Shown here: positions 58,045 through 64,000 of the stretch, in pieces
How positions within the stretch are numbered: the stretch's first letter is position 1
Layout: each line of letters begins with the position of its first letter
Source of the DNA: Glycomyces sp. TRM65418
GTDB taxonomy: Bacteria > Actinomycetota > Actinomycetes > Mycobacteriales > Micromonosporaceae
Length of the DNA stretch: 64,000 bases
Direction of reading: 5' to 3'
NCBI RefSeq assembly: GCF_019710475.1
Contig: NZ_JAJFAX010000002.1
Location: 1-64,000, forward strand
Translations under genes and position numbers: made by a program
The notes under the pieces: model-generated
Told to the model about the DNA's origin: nothing
Seen by the model: the letters and a program-made list of their open reading frames with translations, nothing else
Databases searched by the model: none

Positions 58045-59077
58045 TCGCAGCCTCCTTCCGCGCGAAGCGGACCTGGTCGTGGTGCAGGCACGCGGCCGCG
58101 TGCGTCATGCCGAGCGGGCGCTCGGTGAGCAGGTCGAGTTCGATCCTGTCCCTGCGGCACTCGTCGGTGGCGAAGGCGCACCGCGGGTTGAACGCGCACC
58201 CGTCCGGCATCGCCTTGAGGCTCGGCGGATAGCCCGGGATGGACTCCAGCGCGGGCCGGTCGCCCTTGACGGGCATGACCGCGTTGATCAGGCCCGCCGT
58301 GTAGGGGTGCTTGGGCCCGTGGAAGATGTCGCGGGCCGAGCCGGTCTCGATGATGCGCCCGGCGTACATGGTGGCGACCCGGTCGGCGAGTTCGGCGGCG
58401 AGGCCGAGGTCGTGGGTGATGAACACCATCGTGAACCCGAAGCGCTTCCGCAGCTCATGGAGCTGCTGCACGATCGAGCGCTGCGTCAGGAGGTCCAGGG
58501 CCGTGGTCGGCTCGTCGAGGACGAGCACCTGCGGATCGAGGGCGATCGCGAGGGCGATGAGCGCGCGCTGCTTCATGCCGCCCGACAGCTCGTGCGGATA
58601 GGACTGGAGCACCCGGTCCGGGTCGAGCCGGACGGTCTCCAGCAGCTCCCCGGCGCGGGCCTCGACGGCGGCCTTCGTCCACTTCTTGCCGTCCGCGTGG
58701 TCGCGGAGGGTGTCGGCGAAGTGCTCCCAGATCTTGATGACGGGGTTGAAGGCGTTCATCGCGCCCTGGAAGACCATGGCGGCCTCGTTCCAGCGGAAGC
58801 GGCGCAGCTGCTCCTTCCTCATCTGCAGCAGGTCGGCGGTGGAGCCGTCCTTGAGCCGGTACGCGAGCGAGCCGGAGGTGATCTCGCCCAGGCCCGGCAG
58901 CAGGCGCAGCAGTCCCAGCCCGAGGGTGGTCTTGCCGCAGCCGGACTCGCCGACGAGCGCCAGGGACTGTCCTTCGTAGAGGTCGAGGTCGACGCCGCTG
59001 ACGGCGGTCACCGACTCCTTCCGGCCGGTGCGGTACGCGATCGAGAGGTCGCGGACGCGGAGAATCGGGTCGGTCAT
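58037..59077 (-). CDS. Dpp/Opp-type ABC transporter ATPase (D subunit)
   Basis: Second nucleotide-binding subunit, 346 residues. Walker A LVGESGCGKTTLGLGLL, signature LSGGMKQRALIALA, Walker B VLVLDEPTTALD, switch FITHDLGLAAE and the C-terminal Cys motif CAFNPRCAFATDEC seen in oligopeptide ATPases. It follows the C permease by 4 bp and overlaps the F subunit. The two ATPases probably form a heterodimer. Confidence 0.95.
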   Translation of the reverse strand: MTDPILRVRDLSIAYRTGRKESVTAVSGVDLDLYEGQSLALVGESGCGKTTLGLGLLRLLPGLGEITSGSLAYRLKDGSTADLLQMRKEQLRRFRWNEAAMVFQGAMNAFNPVIKIWEHFADTLRDHADGKKWTKAAVEARAGELLETVRLDPDRVLQSYPHELSGGMKQRALIALAIALDPQVLVLDEPTTALDLLTQRSIVQQLHELRKRFGFTMVFITHDLGLAAELADRVATMYAGRIIETGSARDIFHGPKHPYTAGLINAVMPVKGDRPALESIPGYPPSLKAMPDGCAFNPRCAFATDECRRDRIELDLLTERPLGMTHAAACLHHDQVRFARKEAANV

Positions 59078-59081
59078 GGTC

Positions 59082-59981
59082 TCACCTTTCCCTCAGGCGC
59101 GGGTTGAGGGCCTGGTCGAGGCCGCGGCCCATGGTCACCAGCCCGATCGTGAAGAGCACGATCATGATCAGCGGGGCGAGGACGTACGGCAGCGTGTTCG
59201 GGTTGAGATGGAAGTTGTTGCTCCAGGACATGTGGATCATCAGGCCCCAGTTCGGCGTGCCGGAGGGCATGAGGCCGAGGACGTAGAGGCCGACGATCGC
59301 GTAGATCGCCTGGTTCACCGAGATGACGAAGTTGACGAAGATGAACCCGGCCATGTTCGGCAGGATCTCCCGGAAGACGATCCGGGCGGGTCCGAGGTTC
59401 TGGAGCCGGGCGGCTTCGACGAACTCGCGCTCCTTGAGGGACATGACCTGCGCGCGGATGGACCGGAACAGGAACGCCCACATGGTGGAGCCGACGACGA
59501 CCGCGATGCCCCACGGCGGGATGTCGTCGAAGAACGCGACGACCGCGAGCATGAGCAGGAACTGCGGGATCGTGACGGTGACGTCGGTGAGCTGGAGCAG
59601 GACCGCGTCGATCTTCCCGCGGAAGTACCCGGCGACGGACCCGAAGGCGACGGCCACGCACACGGCCATGAGCGCCGCGAGCGTGCCGACCCAGATCGGC
59701 TCGGCCCCGGAGTTGACCAGGATCGTGAAGGTGTCCTTGCCTTCGTACTGCGTGCCCAGCCAGTGCTCGGCCGACGGCGCGGTCCAGATCTTCGACGTGT
59801 CCGTCGGGTTGTGCTGGTCGACCAGGAGCGGCCCGACGAAGGAGAACAGGACGATCCCGAGCACGAGGACCGTGCCGGCGAACCCGGCGGGGGAGCGGGT
59901 GACCCCGGTCCACACCTGCCCGAAGAAGGTCTCTCGGAACTGCTTCCGGGGCTTGGCGATGACGTCGTCCACAGTGCTCAT
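59082..59981 (-). CDS. Dpp/Opp-type ABC permease (C subunit)
   Basis: The 299-residue inner-membrane permease has an N-terminal helix (AGFAGTVLVLGIVLFSFVGP), four or five further helices and the EAA loop EFVEAARLQNLGPARIVFRE. The start ATG shares one base with the B permease stop (TGATG). It partners the B subunit to form the channel. Confidence 0.95.
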   Translation of the reverse strand: MSTVDDVIAKPRKQFRETFFGQVWTGVTRSPAGFAGTVLVLGIVLFSFVGPLLVDQHNPTDTSKIWTAPSAEHWLGTQYEGKDTFTILVNSGAEPIWVGTLAALMAVCVAVAFGSVAGYFRGKIDAVLLQLTDVTVTIPQFLLMLAVVAFFDDIPPWGIAVVVGSTMWAFLFRSIRAQVMSLKEREFVEAARLQNLGPARIVFREILPNMAGFIFVNFVISVNQAIYAIVGLYVLGLMPSGTPNWGLMIHMSWSNNFHLNPNTLPYVLAPLIMIVLFTIGLVTMGRGLDQALNPRLRER

Positions 59982-61123
59982 CACGCCTCCTGGTCCTGGT
60001 TCTTGATGCGGGGGTCGATCTTGACCAGGACGAGGTCCACGATCAGGCTGGCGATGACCACGGAGGTCGCCAGGACGATCACGGCGGCCTGCACGACCGG
60101 GTAGTCCCGGTTGCCGATGGCCTGCATGAGCATCTGGCCCGCGCCGGGGTAGTCGAGGATCTGCTCGATGACGATCGAGCCGCCGACGAGCGTGCCCATC
60201 TGGAGCGCGACCTGCGGGATGATCGGCAGCATCGCGTTGCGGCCCACGTAGCCGCGGCTGATGCGGCCGGGCTTGAGGCCGCGGGCCTGCGCCACCGTCA
60301 CGTAGTCCTCGGTGAGGACCTCGGTGGTCGCGGCCTTCATGTTGAGCATGAACGAGCCGGTCGCGGTGAACGCGAACGCGATGATCGGCAGGAAGGCGTG
60401 GAAGAGCGCGTCGCCGAAGAACACGAGGTTGAAGCCCGGTTCGACGCCGGCGCTGACCCGGCCGCGCATGTCGAGGAACGGCAGGACCCCGAGCACCGTG
60501 AAGCCGATGACGACGACCGCGGCGATGAGGATGTAGTTCGGCACGCCCGTGAGGAACGACCCGATGGAGGTCATGACGTGGTCGAAGGCCGAGCCGCGCC
60601 GATAGGCCATGGCCATGCCGATCGACAGGCCCACCACCGTGGCCAGGACGACGCCCGCGCCGACCGCGAACAGCGTCCACGGCAGGTACTCCATGACGTG
60701 GTCGAGGACGGACTTGCTCGGGTTGGTGAGCGAGTTGCCCAGGTCGAGCGTGACCAGTCCCTTGAGGAAGCCCAGGTACTGCGTCCAGACGCCGGCGTCG
60801 GGGTCGTAGTTGACGATGTTCGACGCCGTGGCCATGGCCTGCTCGTGCGACATGCCGGCGCTGTTGAGGCGTCCGGCCATGATCTCGATCGGGTCGCCCG
60901 GCATGAAGTGCATGAGCAGGAAGGTGATCGTCGAGACCAGCCAGACCACGAACACGGACTGGAGGATGCGGCGGAAGGCGTAGGAGGCCCAGACGCGTCG
61001 CAGGACGCGGGCGGCGATGCGGGGCGGACCGTCCGCAACGCTCGGTTGCGGCTCGACCGACTTGCGGCTCGCGGGCTTCGCCGAGCCCGCCTCCGGCGGT
61101 GGTGCAGCGGCAGGTGCGGTCAC
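59981..61123 (-). CDS. Dpp/Opp-type ABC permease (B subunit)
   Basis: First gene of the operon, 380 residues. A disordered Pro/Ala N-terminus of about 40 residues precedes six helices (LQSVFVVWLVSTITFLLMHF and others) and the EAA loop DYVTVAQARGLKPGRISRGY. GPGDPIE-like opening (FMPGDPIEIMAG). The operon order B-C-D-F-small-SBP places the binding protein last. The promoter lies in the divergent gap with icd. Confidence 0.95.
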   Translation of the reverse strand: MTAPAAAPPPEAGSAKPASRKSVEPQPSVADGPPRIAARVLRRVWASYAFRRILQSVFVVWLVSTITFLLMHFMPGDPIEIMAGRLNSAGMSHEQAMATASNIVNYDPDAGVWTQYLGFLKGLVTLDLGNSLTNPSKSVLDHVMEYLPWTLFAVGAGVVLATVVGLSIGMAMAYRRGSAFDHVMTSIGSFLTGVPNYILIAAVVVIGFTVLGVLPFLDMRGRVSAGVEPGFNLVFFGDALFHAFLPIIAFAFTATGSFMLNMKAATTEVLTEDYVTVAQARGLKPGRISRGYVGRNAMLPIIPQVALQMGTLVGGSIVIEQILDYPGAGQMLMQAIGNRDYPVVQAAVIVLATSVVIASLIVDLVLVKIDPRIKNQDQEA

Positions 61124-61666
61124 CTCGTGGCACTCCTTCGTGCGCTAGTCGGAACTGCGGCTCGCGAGCGTCGACCGGCTTCGCCGTCCATGGCTCGCGG
61201 GCGTCGACTCGCATCAGTGGTGCAGGGAGTCCGAAACAAATTGGAAAGATTGTTTCTAGTTAACGAACTTACCTGCCGTGACCCGGCGCACGCCAGCCTT
61301 GAGACGGAATCGTTACGTTGAACTTCAGGGGGCGTTTTCCCTGCTCTCATCGCGCGGGCGCCGACCGACGGTAGCCGGTTCGCCCCGCCCCCATCCAGGC
61401 GTCCGGGCCGCCTCGCGCCATACCGGGCCGCCACGGGGACCGATCCGCCCGTTCGGCCGAGCCGCCGTCCTCCGCGCGGCGGCCGCGAGGCCGATGTGAC
61501 GATCGCCTCCCGGGCCCGGAGTCCGGACCCCGGAACGAAGCCAGTACGCTCGTACTGTTACGAGCAGTCCGCTCCGCGTCGGTGAAGGCGCTGCCGCTGA
61601 AGGCGCAGTGCCTGCAACAGGCGCAGTCGAACCAGGCGCGGCGAGCGCAAGGAGAGGTCCAAACCC
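61124..61666. promoter_or_regulatory. Divergent dpp/icd control region with GAAACAA palindrome
   Basis: The 543-bp gap holds no supported gene. An inverted repeat, GAAACAA (61233-61239) with TTGTTTC (61250-61256), spaced by 10 bp, lies in AT-rich DNA upstream of the permease gene and resembles a LacI/GntR-type operator. The icd promoter should lie nearer 61550-61620. Confidence 0.5.
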
Positions 61667-62890
61667 ATGGCGAAGATCAAGGTCGCGAACCCGGTCGTCG
61701 AACTCGACGGCGACGAGATGACCCGCATCATCTGGAGCAAGATCAAGGACGAGCTGATCCACCCCTACCTGGACGTGGACCTGAAGTACTACGACCTCTC
61801 CATCGAGCACCGCGACGCCACCGACGACCAGGTCACCGTGGACGCCGCCAACGCCATCAACGAGCACAACGTCGGCGTCAAGTGCGCGACCATCACCCCC
61901 GACGAGGCCCGCGTCGAGGAGTTCGGCCTCAAGAAGATGTGGCGCTCCCCGAACGGCACCATCCGCAACATCCTCGGCGGCGTGGTCTTCCGCGAGCCGA
62001 TCATCATGAGCAACGTCCCCCGCCTCGTCCCGGGCTGGACCAAGCCGATCATCATCGGCCGCCACGCGCACGGCGACCAGTACAAGGCCACCGACTTCAA
62101 GGTCGACCGCCCCGGCACGCTCACCGTCACCTTCACCCCCGACGACGGCTCCGCGCCGATGGAGTTCGAGGTCGCCCGCTACCCGGAGGGCGGCGGCGTG
62201 GCCATGAGCATGTACAACTACAAGAAGTCCATCGAGGACTTCGCCCGCGCCTCGTTCCGCTACGGCCTGGCCCGGAACTACCCGGTGTACATGTCCACCA
62301 AGAACACCATCCTCAAGGCCTACGACGGCATGTTCAAGGACGTGTTCCAGGAGGTCTTCGACAACGAGTTCAAGGCCGAGTTCGACGCCAAGGGACTCAC
62401 CTACGAGCACCGCCTCATCGACGACATGGTCGCCGCGGCCATGAAGTGGGAGGGCGGCTACGTCTGGGCCTGCAAGAACTACGACGGCGACGTCCAGTCC
62501 GACACCGTCGCCCAGGGCTTCGGCTCGCTCGGCCTCATGACCTCCGTGCTCATGACCCCCGACGGCAAGACCGTCGAGGCCGAGGCCGCCCACGGCACCG
62601 TGACCCGCCACTACCGCGCCCACCAGCGCGGCGAGAAGACCTCGACCAACCCGATCGCCTCGATCTTCGCGTGGTCGCGCGGCCTCGCCCACCGCGGCAA
62701 GCTCGACGGCACCCCCGAGGTCACCGGCTTCGCGAACGATTTGGAGAAGGTCGTCGTCGACACCGTCGAGAGCGGCAAGATGACCAAGGACCTGGCGCTG
62801 CTCATCGGCCGCGACCAGGAGTGGCAGACCACCGACGAGTTCCTCGACACCCTGTCGGAGAACCTCGCCAAGGCCGTCTCCGCCAAGTGA
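61667..62890 (+). CDS. icd: NADP-dependent isocitrate dehydrogenase
   Basis: Citric-acid-cycle enzyme oxidising isocitrate to 2-oxoglutarate. Homodimeric type: [77 protein letters not shown] and [14 protein letters not shown]. At 407 residues it is typical. GGAGAGG precedes the ATG. It is monocistronic with its own terminator. Confidence 0.97.
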   Translation: MAKIKVANPVVELDGDEMTRIIWSKIKDELIHPYLDVDLKYYDLSIEHRDATDDQVTVDAANAINEHNVGVKCATITPDEARVEEFGLKKMWRSPNGTIRNILGGVVFREPIIMSNVPRLVPGWTKPIIIGRHAHGDQYKATDFKVDRPGTLTVTFTPDDGSAPMEFEVARYPEGGGVAMSMYNYKKSIEDFARASFRYGLARNYPVYMSTKNTILKAYDGMFKDVFQEVFDNEFKAEFDAKGLTYEHRLIDDMVAAAMKWEGGYVWACKNYDGDVQSDTVAQGFGSLGLMTSVLMTPDGKTVEAEAAHGTVTRHYRAHQRGEKTSTNPIASIFAWSRGLAHRGKLDGTPEVTGFANDLEKVVVDTVESGKMTKDLALLIGRDQEWQTTDEFLDTLSENLAKAVSAK

Positions 62891-63020
62891 GGACCCGCGG
62901 GCCCCGCCGAGGGGTCCGCGATCCGGCGGCGAACTCGTGCGAGCCGGCGCGTAACCGAGCCGCCGGAGGTTCGTTGTAGAAGGTGCGGTGACTCGCTGTA
63001 GCCACCGTCCCTTCCCAGTT

Positions 63021-63067
63021 GGAGGCCCCGGCCGACGTGTGCAGGCGCACACTCGGCAGGGGCCTCC
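63021..63067 (+). terminator. Terminator of icd
   Basis: GGAGGCCCC (63021-63029) pairs with GGGGCCTCC (63059-63067) around an inner GTGTGC/GCACAC stem. Confidence 0.75.
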
Positions 63068-63127
63068 CCCCTTTCGGGACTTGTAAACTAGGCGGGTTGC
63101 AAGCCGTCGACCGAAAGGCAGCCATTC

Positions 63128-63856
63128 GTGAGAGGCGTCATCCTCGCCGCCGGCCAAGGGCAGCGCCTGCGCCCCGACACCGACGAGCTGCCCAAGACGC
63201 TCCTGCCGGTCACCGGGACGGAGACGATCCTCGACACCATCGTGCGGGGCCTGGCCGAGGTCGACATCCGCGACATCGCGATCACCGTGGGGCACGCGGC
63301 CGACCGGATCCGCGACCACGCGTCCGAGCTGGAGACCCGCTACGGCGTCCAGATCACGATCGTCGACAACGACAAGCCGCACTGGAACAACGCCTACTCG
63401 CTGTGGACCGCCCGCGAGCACTACTCGACCGGCGCGCTCCTGGTCAACGGCGACACCGTCCACCCCACGAGCATCGAGCGGAGCCTCCTGGCCGCCGCAG
63501 AGACCGATCCGCGGCTGCTCCTGGCCCTGGACGACCACAAGACCCTCACCGACGAGGCCATGAAGGTCCGCGTCGGCCCCGGCGGCGTGGAGCTCATCCA
63601 CAAGCGGCAGCCGGTCGCGACCGCCGCGGGCGAGTACATCGGCGTCAGCCTCATCCCCGCCGGCGTCGCCGAGGACCTCACCAAGGCCCTCGAAGCCACC
63701 TTCACCCGCGACTCGACCCTCTACTACGAGGACGCCTACCAGCTCCTCGCCGAGGCCGGGCAGATCGGCACCGTCTCCACGGGGCCCGTCGCCTGGACCG
63801 AGGTCGACGACCACGCCGACTGGGCGCTCGCGAAGACGATCGCCGAGGGCCTGTAG
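63128..63856 (+). CDS. Nucleotidyltransferase (NTP-transferase / cytidylyltransferase type)
   Basis: The protein has 242 residues from a GTG start. An N-terminal Rossmann nucleotide site, GVILAAGQGQRLRPDTDELP with PKTLLPV, is followed by NAYSLWTAREH, LLVNGDTVHP (metal Asp) and YYEDAYQLLAE. The pattern suits LicC-like phosphocholine or polyol-phosphate cytidylyltransferases. Its neighbour is a glycerol-1-phosphate-dehydrogenase-like gene sharing one base (TAGTG), so CDP-activation of a polyol phosphate is likely. Substrate not proved. Confidence 0.88.
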   Translation: MRGVILAAGQGQRLRPDTDELPKTLLPVTGTETILDTIVRGLAEVDIRDIAITVGHAADRIRDHASELETRYGVQITIVDNDKPHWNNAYSLWTAREHYSTGALLVNGDTVHPTSIERSLLAAAETDPRLLLALDDHKTLTDEAMKVRVGPGGVELIHKRQPVATAAGEYIGVSLIPAGVAEDLTKALEATFTRDSTLYYEDAYQLLAEAGQIGTVSTGPVAWTEVDDHADWALAKTIAEGL

Positions 63857-64000
63857 TGCCGACCTTCGCCCGCACGGTCCTCGCGCCGATCACGGTCGAG
63901 ATCGCGGCCGGGGCGCTCGCGCGGCTTCCCGAACTGCTCGTCGACTCCCGGATCTCCTCGGGCGGCCGCGTCGCCGTCGCGCTCGGGCCGGGCCTCGGCG
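63856..64000 (+). CDS. Start of an iron-containing alcohol / glycerol-1-phosphate dehydrogenase-like gene
   Basis: A GTG overlapping the previous stop opens a frame continuing past the window (PTFARTVLAPITVEIAAGAL, LLVDSRISSGGRVAVALGPG). The beginning resembles the GldA/G1PDH (iron-containing alcohol dehydrogenase) Rossmann start. Only 48 codons are visible. With the cytidylyltransferase it suggests a pathway for a modified polyol or an archaeal-like lipid headgroup. Confidence 0.6.
   Translation, partial: MPTFARTVLAPITVEIAAGALARLPELLVDSRISSGGRVAVALGPGLG

Overview
This 64 kb window is high-GC actinobacterial DNA. The lineage call rests on the fhaA-fhaB-pstP-rodA-pbpA-pknA-pknB cell-division/signalling cluster, folB-folK-DUF3180 synteny, XRE/DUF5753-DUF397 pairs, frequent GTG starts and 4-bp ATGA gene overlaps. 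A Glycomycetaceae-like or related filamentous actinomycete is plausible, but that is inference, not demonstrated.

Layout. (1) 1-4.4 kb: an XRE/DUF5753 regulator with its DUF397 partner, a small hypothetical, a Tat-exported GH11 xylanase and a K+-channel-like membrane protein. (2) 4.4-9.8 kb: a decayed accessory zone. It opens with a relic of an integrase C-terminus plus terminator and attachment-like sequence (4449-4740), then holds hypotheticals, one clearly frameshifted gene and possible transposase debris. (3) 9.8-28.5 kb: an integrated actinomycete integrative and conjugative element (AICE) of about 18.7 kb, inserted in a tRNA-Arg(CCT) gene. It is bounded by an exact 47-bp duplication (9811-9857 and 28496-28542). 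It carries a DinD/BRO-N protein, a translationally coupled GntR regulator and HAD hydrolase, and a rightward operon. That operon encodes a DUF6284-like protein, a GGDEF protein, an RRQRL-type zinc protein, an SpdB-like membrane protein, a glycine-rich membrane protein and an FtsK/TraB translocase. Two Cys-rich miniproteins, a Pycsar-effector-like membrane protein, a DUF3987 replication protein, an excisionase and a tyrosine integrase follow. (4) 28.9-34.1 kb: folate genes and membrane proteins. (5) 34.1-37.5 kb: a three-gene unknown operon divergent from a GntR/HutC regulator, and a CdiA-C-terminal-type nuclease toxin with a putative immunity gene. (6) 37.5-43.8 kb: DeoR/nagA, a DUF4190 protein, an RDD protein, a HisC-type aminotransferase and an XRE regulator. 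(7) 44.0-53.9 kb: the Ser/Thr kinase/phosphatase, FHA and peptidoglycan cluster. (8) 54-64 kb: a DUF305 protein, a Dpp/Opp-type ABC operon, isocitrate dehydrogenase, a sugar-nucleotide-type transferase and the start of a glycerol-1-phosphate-dehydrogenase-like gene.

How it works together. Integrase and Xis move the AICE at the tRNA. The DUF3987/DnaB-N protein probably replicates it, TraB and SpdB spread it between hyphae, and the GntR regulator probably represses the rightward operon from three related operator-like sites at 15101-15192. The most interesting non-coding structures are a 261-bp nested inverted repeat (13286-13546), a CTAAC repeat cluster just downstream of traB (a candidate transfer locus), a 9-bp tandem array at 11879-11923, and the older integrase relic at 4.5 kb. 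The chromosomal kinase cluster couples PknA/PknB and PstP signalling to RodA/PbpA wall synthesis through FHA proteins.
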